From Escallonia rubra (taxonomy: Eukaryota > Streptophyta > Magnoliopsida > Escalloniales > Escalloniaceae): DNA of 64,000 nt. Below the pieces are notes generated by a model. It ran no database searches. It saw only the letters and a list, made by a program, of their open reading frames with translations, and was not told the DNA's origin. A program made the position numbers and the translations under genes. Position 1 is the stretch's first letter. The number at the start of each line of letters is the position of its first letter. Positions 36,181-47,075 of the stretch are shown piece by piece. The DNA lies in NCBI GenBank assembly GCA_033065855.1, contig JAVXUO010001708.1, forward strand, positions 62,001 through 126,000. The letters run 5' to 3'.

Positions 36181-36722
36181 TAATAATGTAACCCTCGGTT
36201 CGGTTCTGTTTAGTGCCGGTTTGAAAATCTTAAACCGTGAACCGAACCAAACCGGCCTCGGTTTGAAAATCTCAAACCAAACCATTCAAGGTCATCAACG
36301 GTTCGGATTCGATCGGTTCAGTTCCAACACTTTGAACGGTTCGAATCGATTTGTTGCTCACCCCAGTACTAGTACTATTCATAATCCCAAACCAAAACGT
36401 TTTCCTAGTCCTGCTCGTATTACCAAACATCCCCACCACTATTGTAACAAAAAAAAAAAAAACAAACATCCCCACCACTATGTATACTTCCTCGGCTAAA
36501 CCCCCAACACCCACCAGCCTACTTCCGGCCTCACAATTCGTCAAAACCCTAGAGCTGACCTTAAATTCCGGCCGCCCATTGACGGTTGTGCTGCACACTG
36601 CGACATTCTACTTGGTACGTCGTTCATTCGTTAATCCTCACTCCTCACTCCTCAGTCATAATTGTACTATTATATACTCTTGCCGTTAATTTATTTCTGG
36701 GCAAGATAGAAATACAAACAAA

Positions 36723-39700
36723 ATGGGCGATCTTGATTGCCGGAAGATCCGGAACATATGCATACTTGCACACGTTGACCACGGCAAGACAACCCTCGCC
36801 GACCACCTCATTGCCTCCTCCGGCGGCGGCGTGCTCCACCCGAAGCAGGCGGGCCGCCTCAGGTTCATGGACTACTTAGACGAGGAACAGCGGCGTGCTA
36901 TAACCATGAAGAGCTCCTCCATTGGTCTTCAGTACAAAGGCCACTCGATTAACCTAATAGACTCCCCTGGTCACATGGACTTTTGTAGCGAGGTGTCCAC
37001 CGCCGCACGATTGAGCGACGGCGCGCTGATTTTAGTGGACGCGGTCGAGGGAGTCCACATCCAGACGCACGCGGTGTTGCGCCAGGCGTGGATTGAAAAG
37101 GTTTCGCCATGTTTGGTTTTGAATAAGATCGATAGGTTGATTTGCGAGTTGAAATTGAGTCCTTTGGAAGCGTACACTCGGTTGCTGAGGATCGTTCACG
37201 AGGTTAACGGGATAGTAAGCGCGTACAAGTCGGAGAAGTACTTGTCAGACGTGGACTCGCTTCTCTCGTGCCCTTCTTCGGGCGAGGTGGGCGACGAGGG
37301 CCATGAGTTTATAGAGGATGACGAGGAGGATACCTTTCAGCCGCAGAAAGGGAACGTCGCGTTTGGTTGCGCGCTGGACGGGTGGGGGTTTACTGTTAGT
37401 GAATTTGCCGAGTTTTATGCTTCTAAGCTTGGAGCGAGTTCCGCCGTGCTGCAAAAGTCCTTTTGGGGTCCTCGCTACTATATTCCCAAGACTAAGAGGA
37501 TTGTGGGTAAGAAGGGACTTGGTGATGGAGGAAGCAAGGCACGGCCTATGTTCGTACAGTTTGTCCTCGAACCGCTGTGGCAGGTGTACCAGGCTGCTCT
37601 GGAAACAGATGGGGACAAAGGGGTACTTGAGAAAGTTATCAAGTCGTTTAATTTGACTATACCTCCTCGTGAACTTCAGAATAGGGACCCCAAAGCTGTT
37701 CTTCAAGCAGTCATGAGCCGATGGCTTCCATTGTCTGATACAATCTTGGGTATGGTGGTTAAGTATATGCCAGACCCGATTGCTGCCCAGTCTTTCCGGA
37801 TATCGCGCCTGCTTCCTAAGAGAGAAATTGTTGATAACGGGGTTAACTTGGATGTACTTGCTGAGGCCGAACTTGTTAGGAAATCTGTTGAGGCTTGTGA
37901 CTCTAGGCCAGATGCGCCCTGTGTTGCTTTTGTATCTAAGATGTTTGCAATCCCGTCAAAATTGCTACCTCAGAGGGGCCTGCATGGGGAGATTTTGAAC
38001 AACTCTAACGAAGACTGTGAATCAGATGAGTGCTTTCTAGCATTTGCAAGGGTTTTTAGTGGGGTTCTCTGTGCAGGGCAGAGGGTTTTTGTGCTTTCAG
38101 CTTTATATGATCCATTGAAGGGGGAATCAATGCAGAAGCATGTGCAGGAAGCAGAGTTGCATACCTTATACCTAATGATGGGCCAAGGATTAAAACCAGT
38201 TGCCGCTGCAAAGGCTGGGAATGTTGTTGCTATTCGAGGCCTTGGCCAAAATATACTGAAAAGTGCGACTCTTTCATCAACAAAGAACTGTTGGCCTTTT
38301 TCAAGTATGGTTTTTCAGGTTGCGCCCACTCTTAAAGTTGCAATTGAGCCTTCTGATCCAGCTGATATGGGTGCACTCATGAAAGGCTTGAGGCTTTTAA
38401 ACCGAGCTGACCCATTTGTCGAGGTCACTGTTTCTGGTAGAGGGGAGCATGTACTTGCTGCTGCAGGCGAGGTTCATCTTGAAAGATGCATCAAGGATTT
38501 GAAGGAAAGATTTGCAAAGGTAAGCTTGGAAGTCTCTCCGCCGCTTGTCTCATATCGAGAGACTATTGAATGCGAGGCATCCAGTGCATTAGAGAATCTT
38601 AAACTGTTTACTGGGGGTTCTGACTTGGTTGAGAAAACAACACCAAATGGAAGGTGTGTAGTCCGTGTGCGGGTCATGAAGCTTCCAACTGCATTGACTA
38701 AGGTGCTTGATGATAGTTCTGATTTTCTTGGAGACATCATAGGAGGTAAACCAGGTCAGACTTCAAAAGGTTTGGGTACCCAAAGAACCAGCAACATGGA
38801 AGAGGACAATCCAGTTGAAGTGCTTAAGAAACGCCTTATGGATGCTATAGAGAATGATAATCCGTACGTAAGTTCTGAGGTCAATAAGGATCGTGCCGAG
38901 AAGTATAAGTTATTGTGGCTAAATTTTTTCAATAAGATCTGGGCACTGGGGCCTAGACAGGTTGGTCCTAACATCCTCCTTGCTCCAGATATAAAAGCAA
39001 AGGACACTGGTTCTTCTGTTCTTATTCGTGGATCACCTTATGTATCTAAGAGATTGGGTTTTGTGGATGTACCCAGTAACGGTTATGCAGCAGATGAGGC
39101 ATCAGCTGTGGCTACTCAAGCTTTGTACCAAGAAGCAGAGAGTCTCGAGAGCAGTGTTATGTCTGGCTTTCAACTAGCTACCGCAAGTGGTCCTCTGTGT
39201 GAAGAACCTATGTGGGGTTTGATTTTTGTGGTTGAGGCCTATATCTCTCCATTGGTTGGGCAAGAAAATGGTTTAGAGGCTTCTCGTCAGCAGGTAGAGC
39301 AATATGGAATCTTCAGTGGACAGGTTATGACGGCTGTGAAGGAGGCCTGCAAGGCAGCTGTACTTCAGAAGAAACCGCAGCTTGTCGAAGCTATGTATTT
39401 TTGTGAGATTAACTCACCAACTCAATGTTTGGGCTCTGTGTATGTAGTGCTTTCTCGTAGGAGGGCCAGAGTCTTGAAGGAGGAAATGCAGGAAGGATCT
39501 CCTTTGTTCACTGTGCATGCCTATGTGCCAGTTGCAGAAAGTTTTGGGTTTGCAGATGAGCTGACGACAGAGACATGTGGAGCTTCAAGTGCGTTACTTG
39601 TTCTTAGTCATTGGGAAGCACTTTCTGAGGATCCTTTCTTTGTACCCAAGACAGAAGAGGAGAAAGAAGAGTTTGGAGATGGTTCTAGTGTTCGTCAAAA

Positions 39701-39809
39701 TACAGCAAGAAAACTCATTGATGCCGTAAGGCGGCGGAAGGGCCTCCCAGTAGAGGAAAAAGTTGTTCAGCATGCAACAAAGCAGAGGACGCTAGCTCGT
39801 AAGGTGTAA
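36723..39809 (+). CDS. EFL1: Elongation factor-like GTPase 1 (60S ribosome maturation), single exon, complete
   Basis: 1028 aa, uninterrupted. The translational GTPase motifs are intact: AHVDHGKT (16-23), Thr in RAITMKS (switch I, ~61), DSPGH (80-84), NKID (134-137). An acidic insertion in the G domain (~170-215, EFIEDDEEDTFQPQKGNVAF) separates EFL1/Ria1 from eEF2. EF-G-like domains II-V follow: DPFVEVTVSGRGEHVLAAAG in domain III, IEPSDPADMGALMKGL nearby, and domain V near the C-terminus. Family knowledge: with SBDS/SDO1, EFL1 uses GTP to release anti-association factor eIF6/Tif6 from cytoplasmic pre-60S subunits. Length is close to plant orthologues (~1015 aa). Start context AAAATGGG is good. 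A TATATA lies only ~47 bp upstream (36671), so the true core promoter is unsure; the upstream space is limited to 357 bp by the hAT element. Confidence 0.97.
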   Translation: MGDLDCRKIRNICILAHVDHGKTTLADHLIASSGGGVLHPKQAGRLRFMDYLDEEQRRAITMKSSSIGLQYKGHSINLIDSPGHMDFCSEVSTAARLSDGALILVDAVEGVHIQTHAVLRQAWIEKVSPCLVLNKIDRLICELKLSPLEAYTRLLRIVHEVNGIVSAYKSEKYLSDVDSLLSCPSSGEVGDEGHEFIEDDEEDTFQPQKGNVAFGCALDGWGFTVSEFAEFYASKLGASSAVLQKSFWGPRYYIPKTKRIVGKKGLGDGGSKARPMFVQFVLEPLWQVYQAALETDGDKGVLEKVIKSFNLTIPPRELQNRDPKAVLQAVMSRWLPLSDTILGMVVKYMPDPIAAQSFRISRLLPKREIVDNGVNLDVLAEAELVRKSVEACDSRPDAPCVAFVSKMFAIPSKLLPQRGLHGEILNNSNEDCESDECFLAFARVFSGVLCAGQRVFVLSALYDPLKGESMQKHVQEAELHTLYLMMGQGLKPVAAAKAGNVVAIRGLGQNILKSATLSSTKNCWPFSSMVFQVAPTLKVAIEPSDPADMGALMKGLRLLNRADPFVEVTVSGRGEHVLAAAGEVHLERCIKDLKERFAKVSLEVSPPLVSYRETIECEASSALENLKLFTGGSDLVEKTTPNGRCVVRVRVMKLPTALTKVLDDSSDFLGDIIGGKPGQTSKGLGTQRTSNMEEDNPVEVLKKRLMDAIENDNPYVSSEVNKDRAEKYKLLWLNFFNKIWALGPRQVGPNILLAPDIKAKDTGSSVLIRGSPYVSKRLGFVDVPSNGYAADEASAVATQALYQEAESLESSVMSGFQLATASGPLCEEPMWGLIFVVEAYISPLVGQENGLEASRQQVEQYGIFSGQVMTAVKEACKAAVLQKKPQLVEAMYFCEINSPTQCLGSVYVVLSRRRARVLKEEMQEGSPLFTVHAYVPVAESFGFADELTTETCGASSALLVLSHWEALSEDPFFVPKTEEEKEEFGDGSSVRQNTARKLIDAVRRRKGLPVEEKVVQHATKQRTLARKV

Positions 39810-42422
39810 GAGTACCCAGTGTTCTATCTGGTGCTTAAAAGGAATGTTATAGGATACAAATGTTACAGTATAAAACCAAATTGTTTTCTATTTCTTTTGT
39901 AAAATGACCCATTCTTACGTCTGAAATGACAATTATATGATTTACAAGTGTCCTCTGCTGTCTTGTCTCTCTTACAGTACTAAAATCCCCATTGGTTTAA
40001 AATGCTTTGAGTCCCTCTGACTGACGCCACTTATGAGCATTCATTTCTTCTAAGTTTAATTTTTCATTGTTGTAAATATCGTGGTTTTTCTTCTTTAATA
40101 TTTTGGGATCCATCATGTCGCGTGGCTTTTGTACTTCTTGGTTTCCAAGGATATGAATTCTGTTCTCCTAACATGTATCTAGGAAGATGCACCTTTCTGT
40201 ATGAGAAGAGATGGGTCAAGGACAAGTCTCGTCCTTTTTATTTGGAGCAAATCTTCGAGCTTATTTTTCTGTTTCACACTTTACTAGTCGTCATCTTTTC
40301 ACTTTTCACTCGAGTAAATCTACCATTGGAAAAGAGATGCAGATGCTTTGAGCCTGTGAAAGGACGATGGAACTGGATTTGAGTTGGAATTAAGTCATTA
40401 TTTTGTACATCTTTATTTTGAGATTGAGGATGGGATGGATTGGTCACTTGAGCTAGAGCTGTAAGAACTTTGTTGCCTGTCGGGGCACCATTTCCTGCGG
40501 GTCAGTGACTTGTGGAGAGCTTTGTTTCCTGTGGGTCAGTGACTCGCTGAGAGGGTGACATCCGTTTTCTTCTTCTTTTTCTGCGGCGGGTGGTTTGGGG
40601 GAATTACTAGGATGACATTTATACTGTATATTGATTGTTTCTCTTTTCAGTTCGCACAACTAGGATGTTGTTTGCTGGTATAAAGTGTCTTTACATTGCC
40701 AATAATGGCTGGCTGACTTGTGCCAAATTGTTCTCAGCATCATCTGGAATGTGACCAATATCATTCTTGTTGTCATGGTTTTAAGTGTTCGCGATATTGT
40801 CCAGACATTCGCATAAAACTGTTAGTTCCTTAATGGTATTTAAACCAGTGTCCATACGCATGTATGATACCATTCAAACCAGTGTCTATTTTTGTATTTG
40901 AGAAATGTGGAGAGGAATGATGAGATACTAATTTTGTCCACGTTGTCCACGTGGCCCTCCATCTACTATAGGTTCCTCGTAAAGGTAAATCACGGAGCTG
41001 CGCATTGTTCTTCTATTCCTTTTCCTTATTCTATTCTAATGTCCTTAAACACTGCAAAGAGTACCTGTACTGTGATTATTTTACGCCTCACTGATTGCAA
41101 CTTCAGCTATTGTACAGGAAGCGAATGGTATGCTTGCTATGTGAAGTTGAATCTTCAGCCATCTCGAAGTGTGGCATCATTCCAAGTGTCAATATTCTTG
41201 ATTACACATACTAAGCATATGCATGCTAAAGAATATATCCAATGGTCAGCAAGAGTAAGAGGTTTCACTAAATTATTGCATATTTTGCTTGGCCTTTGTT
41301 TCTGTGTTGAGTAGGCTCATATGCTGTCTGAGACTCTTGAGATACTCTGTTTTGTTCTCGTGCTTTTGACAAATGACCTCTTTTTCTGACTTTCTAACGG
41401 TTTATCTTTTGGTAGTTCTATGCGTGGAGCATACTCCAGCTTCTTTTTATGTTCAGTTGATATTTTACCTAAGAAGGATAACAATTCAGCAAAACCAACG
41501 TATTCACTTCATCTATGAGTTGGTTCTGTAGCTTGAACATGGCGTATACTATTTCATACGATATTACGTCAGATAGAACATTACTCGTAGTTCTGATGCC
41601 CATCTTTTGATCCTTAAGTAATTTTCTTCAGGAAAGTAATCACCAATCATAGACACAACACACACAATCACAAATATGAACATCACTTGGTCATCTGTTT
41701 CACAACAGAACAACTGCCTATTGTTTGGCATGACCTTGTATTCAGAGACTATAATATTGAAATAGCTAATTGCTATATACTGAAGTCACATAGAGTCTTC
41801 GTGCGTGTTTTATGAGGCAAGATTACTGCCCTTTTTTCACGAAGAATGAACTTTGGTCATAAGTTGTCAAGGCCGTGACTGGTTGATGAATTAACCAATT
41901 TTTCGTATTAGGCTTCATGTACTAGGATAAGCATTAGTTCACACTAGCTGCAGGATCAAGCTTCTTAATCGAAGTTAAACGAAAGGATGCAAGCTCTGTT
42001 GGAAAGCAGCTCTTGGTCTGCTAGTGAGAAATGTTGGGTTTATGGTTCCATACAACCTACAGTTGCTGCTGAATTTGGCTACTCGTAGAGGGCTGATCTG
42101 GGTGAAGATTGTAGGTCCATATCTTGCACCTCATTTTAAAGGTAATAACTTTATCAGCATAATTAACAACATTTTGAGGACTTCCGATACTGTATAAGCC
42201 AATGAAGTTGGTGTAACAAGGACTTTTTGTTATTTGGCCACTCATCTTTAGAATAGCGACACTTGGCGAAAGGAAGTTGGAGAATAAAAAAGACACCCTA
42301 AAGAGAGAATGTTGAGGGACAGCAGAAAGTCCTAATCTTAGTTGCACGAATCATAGGAGGGAGCAGGAGGGGGAGCGAGGTTTCGGAACGGGGAGTGTCA
42401 CTAGCATAATGAATTTTTGCAG

Positions 42423-42530
42423 GAGCTGCATCGGCGAGGTTTCTGGGTGGGGGCGTTGCTAGAATCGGAGAATCTTGCATCTAAGCTCCTTCCTATCCAC
42501 GTGCCATCTTACAAATTCTTCATGAACAAG
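42423..42530 (+). other. Exon-like segment, 36 codons, with consensus splice borders
   Basis: Preceded by TTTTTGCAG and followed by GTAAAT, it is 108 bp, open in frame and keeps phase. It encodes ELHRRGFWVGALLESENL followed by ASKLLPIHVPSYKFFMNK. I do not recognise it and found no adjoining exons. It could be a stray exon of a captured or decayed gene, or chance. Confidence 0.22.
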
Positions 42531-44295
42531 GTAAATAGAAAACCAACTTCTTTCTTACGTGATCTCGCAGCAATGTCTCTGTTTGTTCAGCAAATAGACA
42601 TAACAGCATAAACACGAATTGAAATGTGCCGTCGCTCGTCCTTAACAAACCAATTTTGAGTTCACTAAAATAAAAGAAATTGTTCCTAGGCGATGTGCTA
42701 ATTTCAGACTATCTTTTTTTAAGCAAATTGCCGCTCCCGTAAATAACCTTCTTATTTCTTCGATTGCACGAATTAAAAAGTATATCTGTGTTAATACGGT
42801 ATTGCAACATCCTTGATTTTTTACTGAATATATCGTCTTATATAAAATTCTGATTGGACCCGCATCGCCTATGCTAGTCGTTTTTAGGTTTAGTTTTGAC
42901 AATCCATTCCCTGCTGCCACCGGAGGTAGCCAGCTTTAGGATAAGCTTCCTCTGGTATAGATGAACATGGCGGATTTCGGCAATCAACAAGCGCCATGTG
43001 ATGTGGAAATTGAAGATTCGTTTAATCCTTGTTAGACGCACATGGGGAAAGGCGGAAGCGGACCAGAAAAGGGGAATCAAAATGTGGATGGCAGTTCAAA
43101 TTTCAATTTTGGAATCTCAAAAGGTTTTAAAGATGATCAATTTTGAGTTTAGGAGAAGATCCTCCTCGTTGAACATTATTGTGGTCCTAAATTTCCAAGT
43201 CCTGTTCTACTACTATTAGGGCCAGAGTTATCTCGTGATGGCAGAAATGATGAAGCCATTTTAAGTCGTTAAGAGAGAATCTCACCCTTCTTGGCAGCCC
43301 AACAGATTCTGCCTGCTTCGATAGGAAGTCTGGCTGCTATAACAAGATGCTGCAACTGGTTTGGTAGATCTGGGTAAGGAAGCCTTGATCAAGTCAGGTG
43401 TGGTTTAGCCATAAAATATTTCTGGCATATTTACTTCTAATCTCTCCTTCAACTAGGAGTTTTCATAAGAAGCTCCATTCAATCCTCTTAAAGCTACATG
43501 AAGCAGTATGTCCTTCCATGATTTAATATAACTGGCTGATCAATTGCAGACCTCAAAGATGTCTTTCCAGATCACTGGTCACTCGAGTTTTTTACCTGTA
43601 TCACCTCCTGCATTAGGGGCTAAAATTCTGTTATGCAGATTTTTTGACTATGTCGAGCCAAGATAATGGTGGTGCTCCAACTGAGTACTAAAAATGATTG
43701 TTTTGTCTTCTCTTTTCTCTCTGACCTCGCAGGTTAAAGATTTTGTGTTTAACATGGCTTAAGCAAGAGTCTAATCTTCCTGATATAAATGTTGGGTGCC
43801 TGCTCGGTTTGGCATATATTGTTATCTCTTAGTTTCAAGTTTGAGCACCGAGATCAATGTTACTTGTAATGATCATGTTATTTTTCACGATAATGCGTTC
43901 TGGGCTGCATTGCTTACATGCTTGCAAGTAGATTGGTCCCTTGTTAAGCATTTCTTTTAATTTTCAAATTCTGGTTTTCAACGGTCCCTTTGGGGGGAGT
44001 AAAAATGTGGCATACTTGGTCAGTATTCGGGTTGTCATAGTATTTTCTTATCTGACTTGCTGAAAGCATAAGATCTATTTGTACTACAGGTTTTGGGAGC
44101 AAAAAGTTGGAGATTTGTACTTCTTATTGGTTCGTTTATAGTGTACCTGGGAATCTTCAGGACAGAAATGCATTTCACATCGGGAAGTATGTGTTTATAT
44201 GTAAGCTTGTAGAAGGGCACAGTATCTCTTTATTAGCCAGTCCTACTTTTATTTTGTACCGATACCACGCTGTTATGTTACGATGCTCCTCCCAA

Positions 44296-44345
44296 TCTCC
44301 CCCCCCCCCCCCCACCCAACAAACACCCGCGCACACCCCCCACAA
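44296..44345. repeat. Poly-C and C-rich tract
   Basis: A run of about fifteen C followed by ACCC/CACC sequence. A mirror-type poly-G run occurs at ~45515-45535. Confidence 0.85.
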
Positions 44346-44409
44346 AGCCAAAAAGAAAGGTAAGAAAAAAGAACAAAAAGACCTAAAAAGCAATATACCA
44401 TGCAAGGTA

Positions 44410-44442
44410 TGTTATTGCTGATGGGAAAAGTGTTTCAGAAAT
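44410..44442. repeat. 33-bp direct repeat, left copy
   Basis: TGTTATTGCTGATGGGAAAA and the next 13 bases recur at 51095-51127 with one mismatch (G versus C). This copy lies 41 bp left of the outer TIR; the partner begins 3 bp right of the right TIR. Confidence 0.9.
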
Positions 44443-44999
44443 GTTGTTGTAGAAGGTGGTACTGTTTGATACATGAATCTTAAGGCCTGTTTGTTTCACG
44501 GAAAATATTTTCAGGAAAACATTTTTCGTACTTTTCGGCGTTTGGTGTGTTTACTGAAAAACATTTTACGGAAAGCGATTACGTACCATAGAAAAACAAG
44601 ACAAAATTTTCGGAAAACGATTTACCAAAATTAAAACCGTAAGTCATTTTCCAAAATGAACTCCCGTCACTTCTCACCCTTCTGCCTTCTCCCGTCACTT
44701 TTCTCCCTTCTGCCCAACTCCATCGCTCTCCACGCTGCTGGCTACTCCACCGTTCCTCTGCCACTGCCACCTCTGCCACCATTGCCTCTGCCGCCTCTGT
44801 CTCTGCCACCGCCGTCTCCGCCGCCTCTAGGTTTGTCCAATCTAATTCTGTCACTGTTTTTTGATCTTCTTCTTCACTATCTCTTTTTATTTTGTTCTTC
44901 AATTACGGCGTGGCTTTTGACATGTCTGAGCCCCTCCAATCTATTGACACCTCTTCAATTTGTTAAGCTTTTACTCCAATTTTGGTGCAATATCTTGTG

Positions 45000-47072
45000 A
45001 ATGATCTCATTCATTTGTTAATTGGATTAGAAATAGATTTGGGTTCTTGTCATTAGTTTCATGTTATCTTTTGTAGGTTCATTGCTATGATATGGCTTAT
45101 GGTGTCCCTGTATTGCTATGTTTTGTTGTTGCCAATTAAGATTCTGAGATGCCATTGCTGTAAAATTTGGCTTTGTCTAACCTGAAAGGTGATGGCTCTC
45201 CTCCGTTGGTCATCCCATGTCGTTTATTAGGTGGCTACTGGTATTTCTATCCCAAGAATGCCTAATTTTTGGACTGCATCATCTCTTTGTTATTAGAGGC
45301 AATTACATCCATTGATGATTACCCGCACACAAGGTTGACACAGGGGCATCAGGCCTTGAAGCATATTAATTGGAGAGTTATAGTGATGTTTATGTTGCCA
45401 TTTCAAGGGAGAGCTTGGTTCCACGTCTTTTCTGTAAACTCACCGATATGTGATGCACTGCAAGGATACGGTTAACATATAAAATGCGGTGGATTTTTTC
45501 CTTTTGTTGGGGTGGGGGGGGGGGTGAGGGGGGTAAGAGATTGTTCTAGGAATGTACAACATATATTTGATCCTTCACTTTCTGTGTGCCAGATCCATAA
45601 GTTAATTCTTTCTGGTAGAGTGGAGCAATTTTGCAGTTATTACATGAGCAGAAGTATCATTTGAAGTTTAATTGATAGATAGGTGTTGTGCGTATGGTAG
45701 GAAGTGAGAATTATAATATGTCAAGCACCAAGTAGATACTTACTGGTATAGACAAAAGAGATAGTAATCTAGAAGAAAACTAAAATGTGAAATGAATTTT
45801 CATTTTTCATGCAATTTGACATGATTTACCATGCAGTTCATCTCTTTCCCTCTTCACTTTCTCTTTCTCGTTATCCCTATCACTTTCCCAGTTCACATCG
45901 TTCATGCCCATGCTTATTGGAATGAAAAGGATGCAGATTGGGAGAAGGCTTCTTGGACAGATGGAAGTAAGATGCCGAGATGCCTGGAGAACAGTGGAGT
46001 GGTCCTGGAGACAGAATGCAATAGTGCCATGTGACGAAGTGTTGTAGCGCTGAGGTCTTTCTCTTCTGCCTGTACCATGGTATTGTTGAAAAGTCTATTT
46101 CTGCCTGTACTTGTCAAATGTGTTATTAATGAGGTTTGGAATGATTAATACTCTTGATCAGCTTCTTTGCTTCACATTAGCCTTCTATGTAGGTTGCACT
46201 GCTTTTCTTGTGGCATCAGTTGCTGTTTGAAATTGTTTTGCAACATGAGACTTACAGAGATACTACAGACCTGACTGTTATTCACTGAAATCTGTTCATT
46301 GCGCATTCCATATACATGTAATCTAGGTAGGCATGAAGGCGCTACAATGACTGATATTACTCTACAATTGTAATATTGCCATACATAAAAGGTTTTCTTT
46401 GTTCTGTCAGATTACTCATTAATCTTTGTTGGTAAGCATTTTATTCCCATCCGTTAATGCTCCTCTGGAGGTTATTAGTATGCATTTGGATAAGCTTTGG
46501 GACTTTCTACGGGGATTCCATCATGCTGTATCTTTAATCTTCTACCAGATTCAAGATACAAGCAAGCAAGTAAACAAAAAAGGTCATCGGTGTCATCGGT
46601 CGGTATCCACTCATCAGTGGATATACAAGCAAGTAAACAAGCCACAGAATTAGTTTACTTGCTAGATATCTTCGTTACATGTAGTCTCATTAAATTTAAC
46701 CAAAAAAGGTGAATTGCTTAAGGTTCTTTACGCTTTACCTATAATCCATAATATACTGACATTTTCCCACTCTTTCGAGTTGAAGGTCTATTTCGCACCA
46801 TGTTATCCTGATCCATTTATTGTGCATGTCTCTTTTTTGCGTTACTGAATGTGCAAAGCTGCCTTACTTCATACTTTAGCAAGGGAAAGCATATTTTTAC
46901 AACCTTAGTTGCTTGTCCATGCCAAATTTTGTTGATAAAGTGCATTTGCAACAAAATGTTCATCTTTTAGTGACAAAATAGAGAGTAGACAAGCATATAA
47001 GGGCGTGAAGACGTTCCCTTTCAAAAACTATAACATGTTAAATAATTAGGATTCTAAATCTTGTAAATCTTC
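45000..47072. other. Interior of the outer TIR element, no recognised gene
   Basis: Small open frames at 45269-45475, 45831-46034 (with HAYWNEKDADWEKASWTDGS) and 46426-46712 are all under 80 codons and lack motifs I know. The 45831 frame begins with a hydrophobic, signal-like stretch, FPLHFLFLVIPITFPVHIV. AT-rich otherwise. Confidence 0.3.
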
Positions 47073-47075
47073 TAA

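Larger units (their letters stand above)
32263..36365. mobile_element. 4.1-kb hAT element, non-autonomous, 8-bp target duplication
   Basis: The left end TAGGGGTGAACACGGTTCGG and the right end in reverse complement TGGGGTGAGCAACAAATCG form short TIRs. Both subterminal zones are rich in GGTTCGGTTTG/AACCG words. An exact 8-bp direct repeat GTACTAGT flanks it (32255-32262 and 36366-36373), the hAT signature. No transposase was seen. The interior holds an LTR-like promoter block on the minus strand, a ~76-bp tandem repeat and a ~325-bp satellite. It ends 357 bp upstream of the EFL1 start codon. Confidence 0.85.
39810..44409. other. EFL1 downstream region and gene-poor intergenic DNA
   Basis: The first few hundred bases are presumably the EFL1 3' UTR. 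A short direct repeat of GTGGGTCAGTGACT-type sequence lies at 40498-40550. Open frames here (40122, 40892, 42057, 42642) show no family motifs. 42961-43280 reads largely open on plus with scattered stops and may be a decayed gene piece I cannot name. Only one exon-like segment stands out (42423-42530, listed separately). Confidence 0.4.
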
